From positions 2,480,001 through 2,544,000 of the forward strand of contig NZ_CP080492.1 in NCBI RefSeq assembly GCF_019464495.1: a stretch of 64,000 nucleotides of DNA, read 5' to 3'. The position numbers were made by a program, and so were the translations under genes. Within the stretch, counting starts at the first letter, position 1. Every line of letters starts with the position of its first letter. This DNA comes from Leucobacter luti. GTDB lineage: Bacteria; Actinomycetota; Actinomycetes; Actinomycetales; Microbacteriaceae. The notes beneath the pieces are model-generated. The model did not search any database and was not told the origin of the DNA. It saw only the letters and a program-made list of their open reading frames with translations. Positions 43,769 to 53,216 of the stretch are shown one piece after another.

Positions 43769-44533
43769 GTGTCACAACAGGTAGATCTGGGTCTCGACCA
43801 TGCGCTCGCGAGCGCCGAGACCTTCTTCGACGGAGTGTTTGCCCCACTCGAGGCGTGGTTGCCACGCTTGCGCCAGCGGCTGACGGGCGCACTCGAAGAC
43901 GGGCTCCTGACAGGCGCGCAGCTTGCGGCTCTCGTTGAGCACGATGCACACGCGGTGCTGGACTCCAGCGACCGCCCACTCTACGGTGCAGGATTCTGCG
44001 CCAGCGAGAGTTTAGTTTCTGAGGGGAACCCGCTCGCGTGGTGGCAGGGACCCGAGCGCAGCCTGCTCGCGTCCTCAGCGTTCGGTCCAGGACAGGCCGC
44101 GATCGATCTCGTGCGCCTGGAATGGTATCGGGTGCCCGAGGCCACCGGCGAGCGTCACGTCGCAGGCCCGTTCGTTGACTACCTGTGCTCCAACGAGATC
44201 ACCATTACTTCTGCGCTCCCCGTTGTGCTCGGAACCGAGTTCGTCGGGGTGATCTGCGCAGATGTGCTGGTCTCCTCGCTTGAACGCGCGCTCCTGCCGA
44301 ATCTGGCGGGCGGGGTGACACTGCTCAACGCGAACGGTCGCGTGATTGTCTCGAGCCACCCTGGGTGGGAGACGGGCGATCGCCATCCCGGAGCCGAGGC
44401 GCTTGGCACGGACCCCAGCACGGCCACGCTCGCAGCGGACGAAGGCTCTGCCACGCCCGGGAGTGCGTCCCCAGGGGTAGAAGCCCGACTCGTGCGCTCG
44501 GCCAGATACCCGCTTGCGGCCACATTCGGGTAG
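43769..44533 (+). CDS. Cache (PDC)-like sensor domain protein
   Basis: A 254-residue protein with a Cache/PDC-like ligand-binding domain in the middle: HAVLDSSDRPLYGAGFCASE, WYRVPEATGERHVAGPFVDY, ITITSALPVVLGTEFVGVIC, then VTLLNANGRVIVSSHPGW. No signal peptide or membrane helix is present, so it appears cytoplasmic, unlike most Cache sensors. There is no attached kinase or methyl-accepting domain. GAGAGGGG precedes the GTG start. Its place behind gntR suggests that it binds the same class of ligand and modulates that response. Confidence 0.65.
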   Translation: MSQQVDLGLDHALASAETFFDGVFAPLEAWLPRLRQRLTGALEDGLLTGAQLAALVEHDAHAVLDSSDRPLYGAGFCASESLVSEGNPLAWWQGPERSLLASSAFGPGQAAIDLVRLEWYRVPEATGERHVAGPFVDYLCSNEITITSALPVVLGTEFVGVICADVLVSSLERALLPNLAGGVTLLNANGRVIVSSHPGWETGDRHPGAEALGTDPSTATLAADEGSATPGSASPGVEARLVRSARYPLAATFG

Positions 44534-44539
44534 GTGCGG

Positions 44540-45670
44540 CTAGAGCAGGTGCCCGCCGCCGGTCACCTTCATCCGGTTGACGAGATTCTTCACATCCTGT
44601 GCCCGCCGCTTCGACGTCACGAGCAGCACATCGGCCGTGTCGACCACGACGACATCGTCCACACCGACCAGTGCGACGAGCCTGTTGGTCTCAGAGACCA
44701 CGATCCCGCTCGATGCGTCTGAAAGGACCTGCGCGCCGTCACCGAGGACCGCAAGATCGCTGCCTCTTCCTCGGGTGAGGAGGTTTGCGACCGAAGCGAA
44801 GTCTCCGACATCATCCCAATCAAAGTGGGCAGCGACGCACACCATCTTTCCCGCAGCCGCGGCGGGCTCGGCAACCGTGTAGTCAATCGCGATCTTGGGA
44901 AGTGACGACCAGAGTCGCTCGCGCACCGCAGCACCCTGCTCGGTGCCCCAGGCCGCAGCAATCTCTCGCAACGCGCGCACGAGTTCCGGTTCCGCATGGG
45001 CCATTTGATCCAGCAACACCGTTGCGCGAGCGATGAACATGCCAGCGTTCCAGAGGTACCCACCGTCTGCGAGATACGCCTCAGCCTGCGCGGCATCTGG
45101 CTTCTCCACGAACTCCGTGACCTCATACACGTCAAACGGGGCGAGATCCCCGCGTGCGGTCCCGCACGAGATGTACCCAAAACCGGTCGCCGGGTGTGAG
45201 GGGTGGATTCCGATGGTGGCGATGTAGCCCTGATCCGCCGCCTGCACTGCCGTCGTGACCGCACGCTGGAACAGCACATCGCCCCGGATCACGTGATCAG
45301 CGGCAAACGAGCCGAGAATTGCGTCGGGATCTCGGAGCTCCAAGAGTGCCGCAGCCAGGCCGATCGCCGCAGACGAATCCTTTGGCTCACTCTCCGTAAT
45401 CAGGTTGTCGCGCAGCAGCTCAGGCAGCTGCTCGGCAACTGAATCGCGGTGCGACGTGCCGGTGACGACCATCACACGCTCGGGCGGGGCAATCGGGGCG
45501 AGCCGATCCCAGGTCGCGCGCAGCAGAGAATCACCGGAGCCGGTGAGATCCAGCAGGAACTTTGGGGCGTTTGCACGAGACAGCGGCCACAGGCGTGATC
45601 CTACGCCGCCAGCGGGGATCACGCAGGTGAGCCGGTCGATTGCGGAGGGGAGCTCGGAGGCGTCGGTCAT
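44540..45670 (-). CDS. manC: Mannose-1-phosphate guanylyltransferase
   Basis: A 376-residue nucleotidyltransferase that makes GDP-mannose for glycans and lipoglycans. It has the signature CVIPAGGVGSRLWPLSRANA followed by PKFLLDL, LGSFAADHVI (metal-binding Asp), FGYISCG, FVEKPDA, and YLWNAGMFIA. The ATG at 45670 gives the usual short N-terminus, and TAGTCT is 7 bases upstream. There is no isomerase domain at the C-terminus, so it is the monofunctional type. Monocistronic, divergent from sdhC. Confidence 0.92.
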   Translation of the reverse strand: MTDASELPSAIDRLTCVIPAGGVGSRLWPLSRANAPKFLLDLTGSGDSLLRATWDRLAPIAPPERVMVVTGTSHRDSVAEQLPELLRDNLITESEPKDSSAAIGLAAALLELRDPDAILGSFAADHVIRGDVLFQRAVTTAVQAADQGYIATIGIHPSHPATGFGYISCGTARGDLAPFDVYEVTEFVEKPDAAQAEAYLADGGYLWNAGMFIARATVLLDQMAHAEPELVRALREIAAAWGTEQGAAVRERLWSSLPKIAIDYTVAEPAAAAGKMVCVAAHFDWDDVGDFASVANLLTRGRGSDLAVLGDGAQVLSDASSGIVVSETNRLVALVGVDDVVVVDTADVLLVTSKRRAQDVKNLVNRMKVTGGGHLL

Positions 45671-45677
45671 GCCTTCC

Positions 45678-45683
45678 AGACTA
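45678..45683 (-). promoter_or_regulatory. -10 box for leaderless manC mRNA
   Basis: TAGTCT on the minus strand, 7 bases before the ATG at 45670. Confidence 0.5.
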
Positions 45684-45745
45684 GCTGGGCGGCACCGAGA
45701 GTGACCGGTGTGTGTCCAGGTGCGGGCGGCGCTTCGGAATGGTGC

Positions 45746-45751
45746 CATAAT
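45746..45751 (+). promoter_or_regulatory. Candidate -10 box of the sdhCDAB operon
   Basis: CATAAT about 130 bases before sdhC; no matching -35 is evident. Confidence 0.3.
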
Positions 45752-45782
45752 GGATGGCGCAGTGGATTCTCAGCATTGCACT

Positions 45783-45802
45783 GTTCCGAGCGCGCTTGGA
45801 AC
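45783..45802. promoter_or_regulatory. 20-bp palindrome in the sdh leader
   Basis: GTTCCGAGCGCGCTTGGAAC reads the same on both strands except for one pair. It lies 76 bases before the sdhC start and about 30 bases after the candidate -10 box, a position suited to an operator or a leader hairpin. Confidence 0.45.
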
Positions 45803-45878
45803 ACGCTATGTGCGAATCTGAGATCACGATGTCAGCTGTCGGGTATCGCCCGGCAAAGCAGGACCAAGGAGGAAGCCC

Positions 45879-46295
45879 GTGTCAGCCCAAACGGCAGAGG
45901 CCGCGCCCGCGGCAAAGCAGAAGAGCCGCCCGGGCGGCACGCTTTACCGCGGCAACGAGGGAATGTGGTCGTGGGTGCTGCACCGGATTACCGGTGTCGC
46001 GATCTTCTTCTTCCTTCTGGTGCACGTGCTCGATACCGCACTGATCCGCGTCAGCCCGGAGGCGTACAACGCCGTCATGAGCACCTATAAGACCCCCATC
46101 ATGGGCCTCGGCGAAGCAGCTCTCGTTGCAGCGATCGTGTTCCACGCGTACAACGGCATTCGAATCATCCTCGTCGACTACTGGCGCAAGGGCGCCCAGT
46201 ACCAGCGCGCGATGTTCTGGATCGTGATGGGCCTGTGGGTCGTCACGATGGCCGGCTTCCTGCCGCGCCACCTGATGAACGTGTTCGGCGCGTAG
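45879..46295 (+). CDS. sdhC: Succinate dehydrogenase cytochrome b556 subunit SdhC
   Basis: A 138-residue membrane subunit with three helices. The family motif GTLYRGNEGMWSWVLHRITG precedes helix 1, and FHAYNGIRIILVDY carries a His likely to ligate heme. It anchors the complex and binds quinone. AAGGAGG precedes the GTG start. It opens the operon sdhC-sdhD-sdhA-sdhB. Confidence 0.93.
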   Translation: MSAQTAEAAPAAKQKSRPGGTLYRGNEGMWSWVLHRITGVAIFFFLLVHVLDTALIRVSPEAYNAVMSTYKTPIMGLGEAALVAAIVFHAYNGIRIILVDYWRKGAQYQRAMFWIVMGLWVVTMAGFLPRHLMNVFGA

Positions 46296-46309
46296 GCGAG
46301 GAGAGAAAC

Positions 46310-46753
46310 ATGACGATGACGATTGATGCTCCGCGCTCACAGGCCCCCGCGAAGAAGCGCACCAACTGGGAAAAGTGGGGCTGGATCTACATGCGCGTCT
46401 CAGGCGTGCTGCTCGTGGTGCTCGTATTTGGCCACCTCGCATCCAACCTGCTGCTGACCGAGGGTGGTGTGCACGCGATCAACTTTGGTTTCGTTGCTGG
46501 CAAGCTCGCGAGCCCGTTCTGGCAGATCTGGGACACCCTGCTGCTCTGGCTTGCGCTGATTCACGGCGCCAACGGCATGCGCACGATCGTGAACGACTAT
46601 GTGTCACGCCCGGCTCTCGCGAAGGCGTTCAAGGTCGCGCTCTTCCTGTCCGCCGCACTGCTGATCCTGCTCGGCACCTTCGTGATTTACACGCTTGACC
46701 CCTGCCCGGCTGGTGCAGACCCGGCGCTCGTCGCGTCATTCTGCAAGGCATAG
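46310..46753 (+). CDS. sdhD: Succinate dehydrogenase membrane anchor subunit SdhD
   Basis: A 147-residue membrane protein with three helices (VSGVLLVVLVFGHLASNLLL, IWDTLLLWLALIHGANGMRT, ALFLSAALLILLGTFVIYTL). Histidines in helices 1 and 2 are candidates for heme binding. The ATG at 46310 has GAGGAGAG upstream, 14 bases after sdhC. Together with SdhC it forms the quinone-reducing anchor. Confidence 0.92.
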   Translation: MTMTIDAPRSQAPAKKRTNWEKWGWIYMRVSGVLLVVLVFGHLASNLLLTEGGVHAINFGFVAGKLASPFWQIWDTLLLWLALIHGANGMRTIVNDYVSRPALAKAFKVALFLSAALLILLGTFVIYTLDPCPAGADPALVASFCKA

Positions 46754-46798
46754 CACCGGTTTCCGGCACAGGCATTCTGAAACGAGAATAGGACTCAC

Positions 46799-48610
46799 GT
46801 GACTACAGATACCCACCAGGGCGAAGAAGTTACCGTCAAGGACGGCGTTACTTACCACCAGTTCGACGTTGTCATCGTGGGTGCCGGCGGCGCCGGCATG
46901 CGTGCAGCGATTGAGGCGGGGCCGAAGGCGAAGACCGCGGTCATCACGAAGCTCTATCCCACCCGCTCACACACGGGAGCTGCACAGGGTGGTATGGCCG
47001 CTGCGCTTGCCAACGTTGAGGACGACAACTGGGAGTGGCACACCTTTGACACGGTCAAGGGCGGCGACTATCTGGTCGACCAGGACGCGGCCGAGATCCT
47101 TGCCAAGGAAGCCATCGACGCGGTCATCGACCTCGAGAACATGGGACTGCCGTTCAACCGCACGCCAGAGGGCAAGATCGATCAGCGCCGCTTCGGTGGG
47201 CACACCCGTGACCACGGCAAGGCCGCGGTTCGCCGCGCCTGCTACGCCGCTGACCGCACGGGCCACATGATCCTGCAGACCCTGTTCCAGAACTGCGTCA
47301 AGCTTGGCGTCAACTTCTTCAACGAGTACTACGTGCTTGATCTCGTCATGACAGAGGTCGATGGCGTGAAGAAGCCCTCCGGTGTCGTAGCGTACGAGCT
47401 GTCCACGGGCGCATTGCACGTGTTCCAGGCGAAGTCGATCATCTTCGCAACGGGCGGCTTTGGCAAGATCTTCAAGACCACCTCGAACGCTCACACGCTC
47501 ACCGGCGATGGCGTCGGCATTGTCTGGCGCAAGGGCCTGCCGCTCGAAGACATCGAGTTCTACCAGTTCCATCCGACCGGCCTCGCCGGTCTCGGCATCC
47601 TCCTCACCGAAGGCGCACGCGGGGAGGGCGCGATCCTGCGCAACGCCTCAGGCGAGCGTTTCATGGAACGCTATGCGCCGACGATTAAAGACCTCGCGCC
47701 CCGCGATATTGTGGCCCGCTCGATGGTGCAGGAAGTGCTGGACGGCCGCGGCGCTGGCCCCCACAAGGACTACGTGTACCTCGACTGCACCCACCTGGGC
47801 GCCGAGGTGCTCGAGACCAAGCTCCCCGACATCACCGAGTTCGCGCGCACATACCTCGGCGTAGACCCCGTCACTGAGCCGGTCCCCGTATTCCCCACCG
47901 CGCACTACGCGATGGGCGGCATCCCCACGAACAACGATGCGCAGGTGCTCTCGGACAACACCACCGTGGTCCCCGGCCTCTACGCAGCTGGCGAGTGCGC
48001 GTGCGTTTCGGTCCACGGGTCAAACCGTCTGGGCACGAACTCGCTGCTCGATATCAACGTGTTCGGGAAGCGCAGCGGCAACCACGCGGCTGACTACGCG
48101 AACTCGGCCGAGTTCGTGGCGCTCCCCGAGGATCCCGCGAAGTTCGTCCGCGAACTCGTCGAGGGGTTCCGCAACGGATCCGGCACCGAGCGCGTCGCCG
48201 ACATTCGCAAAGAGCTCCAGGAGTCCATGGACCGTGGCGCACAGGTGTTCCGCACGGAGGATTCCCTCACCGAGGTGCTCGGGGTGATCCATGGGCTGCG
48301 TGAGCGCTACAAGAACGTTGGCGTGCAGGATCGCGGCATGCGGTACAACACCGACCTGCTCGAAGCTATCGAGTTGGGCTTCCTCCTCGACCTCGCAGAG
48401 GTGCTCGTCTTCGCGGCCCGAAACCGCAAGGAAAGCCGTGGCGGTCACATGCGCGACGACTACCCGAAGCGCGACGATGAGAACTACATGAAGCACACGA
48501 TGGCCTACCTCACCGGCGACCCGCACTCGGCCGACCCTGAGGATCACATCCGGCTCGACTGGAAGCCGGTCGTCGTCACGAACTACCAGCCCATGGAGAG
48601 GAAGTACTAG
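46799..48610 (+). CDS. sdhA: Succinate dehydrogenase flavoprotein subunit SdhA
   Basis: A 603-residue flavoprotein that oxidises succinate to fumarate. FAD-binding [18 protein letters not shown] is near residue 25, and [15 protein letters not shown] contains the His that holds FAD covalently. Also present are [28 protein letters not shown] and [23 protein letters not shown] start with AGGA upstream, 45 bases after sdhD. Confidence 0.97.
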   Translation: MTTDTHQGEEVTVKDGVTYHQFDVVIVGAGGAGMRAAIEAGPKAKTAVITKLYPTRSHTGAAQGGMAAALANVEDDNWEWHTFDTVKGGDYLVDQDAAEILAKEAIDAVIDLENMGLPFNRTPEGKIDQRRFGGHTRDHGKAAVRRACYAADRTGHMILQTLFQNCVKLGVNFFNEYYVLDLVMTEVDGVKKPSGVVAYELSTGALHVFQAKSIIFATGGFGKIFKTTSNAHTLTGDGVGIVWRKGLPLEDIEFYQFHPTGLAGLGILLTEGARGEGAILRNASGERFMERYAPTIKDLAPRDIVARSMVQEVLDGRGAGPHKDYVYLDCTHLGAEVLETKLPDITEFARTYLGVDPVTEPVPVFPTAHYAMGGIPTNNDAQVLSDNTTVVPGLYAAGECACVSVHGSNRLGTNSLLDINVFGKRSGNHAADYANSAEFVALPEDPAKFVRELVEGFRNGSGTERVADIRKELQESMDRGAQVFRTEDSLTEVLGVIHGLRERYKNVGVQDRGMRYNTDLLEAIELGFLLDLAEVLVFAARNRKESRGGHMRDDYPKRDDENYMKHTMAYLTGDPHSADPEDHIRLDWKPVVVTNYQPMERKY

Positions 48611-48613
48611 GTC

Positions 48614-49378
48614 ATGAGCACCGCCACCGCTGAGGCACCCGCGCCGACCGAAGACGCCCCCAAGCCGTTTACGGTCACGCTGCTGGTGCGCCGCTTCAAC
48701 CCGGAATCGGGTCGCGAGGCGTACTGGGAAGACTTTGACGTCGAGATGTATCCGACGGACCGCATTCTTGATGCGCTGCACCGCATCAAATGGGATCAGG
48801 ACGGCTCATTGTCGTTCCGTCGCTCCTGCGCTCACGGCATCTGCGGCTCGGATGCCATGCGCATCAACGGCCGCAACCGTCTCGCCTGCAAGACGCTGAT
48901 CAAGGACCTCGATATTTCGAAGCCGATCTACGTCGAGGCAATCAAGGGCCTGCCCCTCGAGAAAGACCTCATCGTCGACATGGAGCCGTTCTTCGCGTCA
49001 TTCCGTGAGGTGCAGCCGTTCCTCGTTGCAGGAAGCAAGCCCGAGAGCGGCAAGGAGCGCATCCAGTCCATCGCGGATCGGGAGCGTTTCGATGACACGA
49101 CCAAGTGCATCCTGTGCGCTGCGTGCACCACTTCGTGCCCCGTGTTCTGGACTGACGGCCAGTACTTCGGCCCGGCCGCGATCGTCAACGCACACCGCTT
49201 CATCTTCGATTCGCGCGACGACAACGCCGAGGTGCGCCTCGATATCCTCAACGACACCGAAGGCGTCTGGCGCTGCCGCACGACCTTCAACTGCACGGAT
49301 GCGTGCCCCCGCGGCATTCAGGTGACCAAGGCAATCGCCGAGGTCAAGGCGGCGATCCGCACCGGAAAGACCTCCTAA
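48614..49378 (+). CDS. sdhB: Succinate dehydrogenase iron-sulfur subunit SdhB
   Basis: A 254-residue electron-transfer subunit with all three clusters: the 2Fe-2S set in SCAHGICGSDAMRINGRNRL followed by AC, the 4Fe-4S set in CILCAACTTSCPVFW, and the 3Fe-4S set in CRTTFNCTDACPRGI. It passes electrons from SdhA to the membrane anchor. It starts three bases after sdhA and ends the operon. Confidence 0.97.
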   Translation: MSTATAEAPAPTEDAPKPFTVTLLVRRFNPESGREAYWEDFDVEMYPTDRILDALHRIKWDQDGSLSFRRSCAHGICGSDAMRINGRNRLACKTLIKDLDISKPIYVEAIKGLPLEKDLIVDMEPFFASFREVQPFLVAGSKPESGKERIQSIADRERFDDTTKCILCAACTTSCPVFWTDGQYFGPAAIVNAHRFIFDSRDDNAEVRLDILNDTEGVWRCRTTFNCTDACPRGIQVTKAIAEVKAAIRTGKTS

Positions 49379-49421
49379 CCGAGCTGCGAGCGGCCTGCAG
49401 CCTTGCAGCCTTGCAGCCCGC

Positions 49422-49427
49422 TAGCAT
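49422..49427 (+). promoter_or_regulatory. -10 box for leaderless brkB-like mRNA
   Basis: TAGCAT 6 bases before the ATG at 49434. Three reiterations of TTGCAGCC-like sequence lie just upstream (about 49396-49418). Confidence 0.45.
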
Positions 49428-49433
49428 TGACGC

Positions 49434-50414
49434 ATGACGACGCCCCGCGATTCTTCCCAGGCCACAGCCGACGAGGAGTCCGGGGCGTCTCGCGTTGCCG
49501 TGGCCGTGAAACAGGGCAGCGCCCTCTGGCAGTGGGCCCAGCGCACCCGGCCGATGCGCACGTTCTCCCACTTTACGAATGTGGGCGGTAGCGTGCTCTC
49601 CGGAGGAATGAGCTACCAAGCACTCTTCGCGGTGTTCGCGGGGCTCTATGTTGGGTTCGGGACATTCGGGATTTTCCTGCGGAGCCGGCCCGAACTCCTG
49701 GAAACGCTGATTACCCAGCTCAACATGTTGGTGCCTGGGCTGCTGGGCAATGGTGATGACAGCGCAGTGCAGATCAACTCGCTTCTGGAAACCCGCGGAC
49801 TCGACTGGACGAGTCTCATTGCGGGTGGCGCGCTCGTCTGGGTCGCACTGAACTGGTTTACGGGCACGCGGCGGTCAATCCGGATCATCTTCGGCCTCGA
49901 GGTCAAGCAGTATCGCAATGCACTGCTGTTGAAGCTGCGGGACCTGGTCCTCGCCGTTGCCTTCTTCGCCGCAATTCTCGTTTCTGCGGCGCTCACAGTT
50001 TTCAGCTCAGGGCTCTCTGACTGGTTCTTCTCGCTCATCGGAATCAACCCTGATGGCTGGTTCTTCGGCTGGCTCGGCGCGATCGTGCGCTACGCGGCAA
50101 TGTTCGTGTTCGACGTGCTCGTGTTGATCGCGATGCATCGTTTCCTCGCCGAAGTTACCGTGCCGCGATGGTCGCTGATCTCCGGCTGCGCACTCGGGGG
50201 ACTCGCGCTGCTGGGTCTGAAGATCCTGGGGAGCGCGCTGCTGGGCGGGGCATCGAGTAATCCCCTGCTTGCCACCTTTGCGGTATTTATTGGCCTGCTG
50301 CTCTGGTTCAATTTCATCTGCCGCACGCTGCTGCTCACGGCCACGTGGATCGCGACCGGACAGGATCGTACGCTCGGTCTGCCAGAGACCGCACCTGCAT
50401 CGCTGCTGAACTAG
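49434..50414 (+). CDS. YihY/virulence factor BrkB family membrane protein
   Basis: A 326-residue integral membrane protein with six predicted helices of the YihY/BrkB family. Typical pieces are GGSVLSGGMSYQALFAVFAG, SLIAGGALVWVALNWFTGTR, FDVLVLIAMHRFLAEV and a C-terminal WFNFICRTLLLTATWIATG. The molecular role of the family is not settled; it is not an RNase BN, despite older names. It is 55 bases after sdhB but has its own likely promoter. Confidence 0.88.
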   Translation: MTTPRDSSQATADEESGASRVAVAVKQGSALWQWAQRTRPMRTFSHFTNVGGSVLSGGMSYQALFAVFAGLYVGFGTFGIFLRSRPELLETLITQLNMLVPGLLGNGDDSAVQINSLLETRGLDWTSLIAGGALVWVALNWFTGTRRSIRIIFGLEVKQYRNALLLKLRDLVLAVAFFAAILVSAALTVFSSGLSDWFFSLIGINPDGWFFGWLGAIVRYAAMFVFDVLVLIAMHRFLAEVTVPRWSLISGCALGGLALLGLKILGSALLGGASSNPLLATFAVFIGLLLWFNFICRTLLLTATWIATGQDRTLGLPETAPASLLN

Positions 50415-50482
50415 GGTGACGCGCCGTCCTCGGAGTGAGCGCAGTGTTCGGGCACGAGCACGGGCAAATCGTGGGTGAGCCG

Positions 50483-50488
50483 TAGGGT
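50483..50488 (+). promoter_or_regulatory. -10 box for leaderless deoA mRNA
   Basis: TAGGGT 7 bases before the ATG at 50496; no other translation signal is seen there. Confidence 0.4.
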
Positions 50489-50495
50489 TGAGTGC

Positions 50496-51850
50496 ATGCA
50501 GGATCGCACACCTCTTGAGGCATACGACGTCGTTGACCTGATCGCCACGAAGCGGCACGCTCGCGAGCTCGCACCAGACGAAATCGCCTGGGTCGTCGAC
50601 GCGTTCACACGCGGCGTCGTCGCCCCCGAGCAGATGAGCGCGCTGCTGATGGCGATTGTCATTCAGGGGATGGGCCGGCGCGAGATCCGGGACCTTACCG
50701 CTGCGATGATCGCGAGTGGGGAGCGGCTCAGCTTCGTGGGGCTCGGACGGCCCGCAATTGACAAGCACTCCACGGGCGGCGTCGGCGACAAGATCACGCT
50801 GCCACTTGTGCCGCTGCTCGCCGCGCTCGGTGTTGCGGTGCCACAACTGTCGGGCCGTGGTCTCGGGCACACCGGGGGGACGCTCGACAAGCTCGAATCG
50901 ATCCCCGGCTGGCGCGCCGATCTATCGAACGAGGAGATGTATCGAGCCCTCCGAGATACCGGGGGAGTGATCTGCGCGGCCGGACCTGGTCTGGCCCCGG
51001 CAGACCGCGCGATGTACGCACTCCGTGACGTCACTGGCACGGTGGCGTCGCTCCCGCTGATCGCGTCCTCAATCATGAGTAAGAAGATCGCCGAGGGAGC
51101 GGATGGTCTCGTGCTCGACGTCAAGTTCGGGTCCGGCGCATTCGTGCCCTCACTCACTGAGGCCCGTGAGCTCGCCAGCACGATGGTGCAGCTGGGGGAC
51201 GACTCTGGGCTGCGCACGGTTGCGCTGCTGACCGACATGGACGCGCCGCTGGGCCGCGCGGTGGGGAACGCAAACGAGGTGCGGGAGGCCGTCGAAGTGC
51301 TGCACGGAGGCGGTCCAGCAGACGTTGTTGAGCTCACGCTCAGCTTGGCGCGGGAAATGCTCGCACTCGCAGGAATGCCCGATCTCGACCCGGGCCCAGC
51401 GCTCGCTGATGGCCGCGCACTGGAAGCGTGGCGGCGGATCATCGTGGCGCAGGGCGGAGATCCTGAAGCAGCACTCCCGTTGCACGTGAAACGGAAATCG
51501 TGCGTGCCGGTGCCACTGGGATCGTGCAGCGGGTCGACGCTCGCGCGGTTGGCGTGGGGGCCTGGCGCCTCGGGGCCGGTCGCGCGTCCAGGGATCCCGT
51601 GGATCACGCCGCAGGCGTCGAAGTGCTCGTGCGGCAAGGCGATACCGTGCGCGCAGGTGACCCGTTGTTCGAGGTTAGCTGCGATGATCCTGGGCGGCTT
51701 GCCCGCGGGCTGGAATCACTCGCCACCGCGGTGGAATTGGGTGCGGCAGCCCCGGTCGAGCGGCCACTCATCGCCGGGCGGATCGCGTCCGCAGACGCGA
51801 GTTCTGCGGCGTCCAGCGCGAGAAGCGCGTCACGGAGCACGACCGCGTGA
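50496..51850 (+). pseudogene. deoA: Thymidine phosphorylase, single frameshift
   Basis: The first 328 residues are an intact pyrimidine-nucleoside phosphorylase (LEAYDVVDLIATKRHARELA, KHSTGGVGDKITLPLVPLLA, signature SGRGLGHTGGTLDKLE, SSIMSKKIAEGADGLVLDVK). At about 51479 one base is missing, probably a G. The C-terminal domain then continues in another frame (EIVRAGATGIVQRVDARAVG, VRQGDTVRAGDPLFEV) to a stop at 51850. The enzyme splits thymidine to thymine and deoxyribose-1-phosphate. It is the first of four neighbouring genes with frameshifts, so an assembly error is a serious possibility. The 3' end overlaps the convergent DUF488 gene. Confidence 0.82.
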
Positions 51851-52177
51851 TTCTGCGCGGTGTCCTTCGCGCCGTACACCAGCGTGAGTCGCGGCACCGC
51901 TCGCGCCTGTGCCAGGAGGTCCCGGGCAGCAGCGAGCGCTGGCTCCCGGTCGAGTTCCGCCCGGTAGCGGGCACTGAACGCCGCAAAGACCGCGGGATCG
52001 TGCGCGGGTCAGTGTGCCATTCGCGGCGGAGCTCAGGGCTCGGGGCCGCATCCTGGCCCAGCCGTCGAGTTGGAGGGCGAGTTTGCTGATTCCGCGCGGC
52101 CAGAGCCCGTCCACGAGCACCCGGATGCCGTCTGACGGGTCCGCGGGCTCATAGGCCCGCTTGAGGACGATCTCCAT
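51816..52177 (-). pseudogene. DUF488 family protein, two frameshifts
   Basis: The start is plain: EIVLKRAYEPADPSDGIRVL then VDGLWPRGISK, the DUF488 N-terminus. After LDGWA the protein continues in a second frame (DAAPSPELRREWHTDP, break at about 52053) and then in a third (DPAVFAAFSARYRAELDRE, break at about 52000), ending with LTLVYGAKDTAQNHAVVLRD. All expected family segments exist in order, so two single-base changes break an otherwise complete gene. In the last frame no stop occurs until 51604, inside the opposite deoA; the true 3' end is uncertain. Function of the family is not known. Confidence 0.72.
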
Positions 52178-52245
52178 GAGCCGATTCTGCCACGCACCGG
52201 AGAGTGCGCCTGCCGAGAATCACGGAAGCGCGCGGGCGCCACCCG

Positions 52246-53216
52246 CTATGCCGTGGCGCGGGTGAGGAGATCGGCGATTGCCGTAGGGAGCGCGGCGGCG
52301 ATATCGAGCGCGAGAATCGGAGCACCCAGCCGGCGTGTGACCGCGGCGCGAGCACGTGCCTCGCGTGCCACCGGGGCAGAGCCGGCTGCGTGGTGCGCTG
52401 CCAAATCGTGCAGGAGAGCGGCAGTCGATCCCAGCGCACCGAGCAACTCGGGCTGGGCCTGAACGCGCTCCGCGTTCAGCGTGACCAGTGCCCCAAGGAT
52501 CCCTGCGAGCACATCGCCGGACCCCGCCGTCGCCAGCCGCGGCGTCGCGGGGCCAGTGTGCAACGCGATCCCGCCGGGCGTCGCACAAATCGATACGGTG
52601 CCCTTGAGCAGCACCGTTGCACCGAGCGCGGTGGCAAGCCCGCGGCGGCGGCGCTTCGCTGCACGGTATCAAACGGCTCCTTGAGCGCTGTGGGAGGGTG
52701 CCCATGCCGAGCTGCTGCCACAGGCGCGCGAACTCGCCAGCATGCGGAGTCAGGATGGTGGGGGTGCGTGGCGCCGCAGCGCTCGGAGCAGACAGGGCAC
52801 GATCTGCGACCACCGAGGGCGCCAGCATCAACGACGACGGGCTGCGGACCGCTGAGCAACTCGCTCAAGATCGCAGTTTCGGCCGCCGAACGCGCCGCAG
52901 GGTCAGTCCGGAGCCGATCAACCACGCATCGCATGCACGAGAGTCAGCTGTTCCGAAGACTGTTTCCGGCCTGGCCGCGAGCACTGCAGACGCAGGAGAC
53001 GGGAGCCCGAAGGGCGGCTCAGCGTCGTCAGCTGGAGGCACGTACCGCAGCAGGCCGACGCCGGTGCGCCAGGCCGCAGACACGGTGAGCACCGCTGCGC
53101 CGGGGTACTGCGCTGAGCCTGTGCGCACGCCGAGTACCGAGACCGTACTTGTTGTCCGCTGGCCCGGGCTGACGGAGCCACTGCGCAGCCTCGAGCTCGG
53201 TCCAGCGCGTGCTCAT
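52246..53216 (-). pseudogene. nnrD: ADP-dependent NAD(P)H-hydrate dehydratase, about five frameshifts
   Basis: The gene begins at an ATG (53216) that overlaps the sugar mutase stop, and the N-terminal sequence ends in the family PGPADNKYG. Pieces of the YjeF C-terminal domain follow in changing frames: VLGVRTGSAQYPGAAVLTVS, TDPAARSAAETAILSELLSG, PTILTPHAGEFARLW, TVLLKGTVSICA, then LATAGSGDVLAGILGAL to the stop at 52246. Breaks are near 53143, 52907, 52822, 52692 and 52637. The enzyme would repair hydrated NAD(P)H. Every block is well conserved, which suits recent damage or sequencing error better than old decay. Confidence 0.75.

Noticed and set aside
45754..46044. 96-residue plus ORF across the sdh leader
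   Set aside because: Most of it is sdhC in another frame; the leader part has no ribosome site of its own.
51479..51500. Programmed frameshift in deoA
   Set aside because: No slippery sequence is seen, and neighbouring genes have many shifts, so error or decay is simpler.
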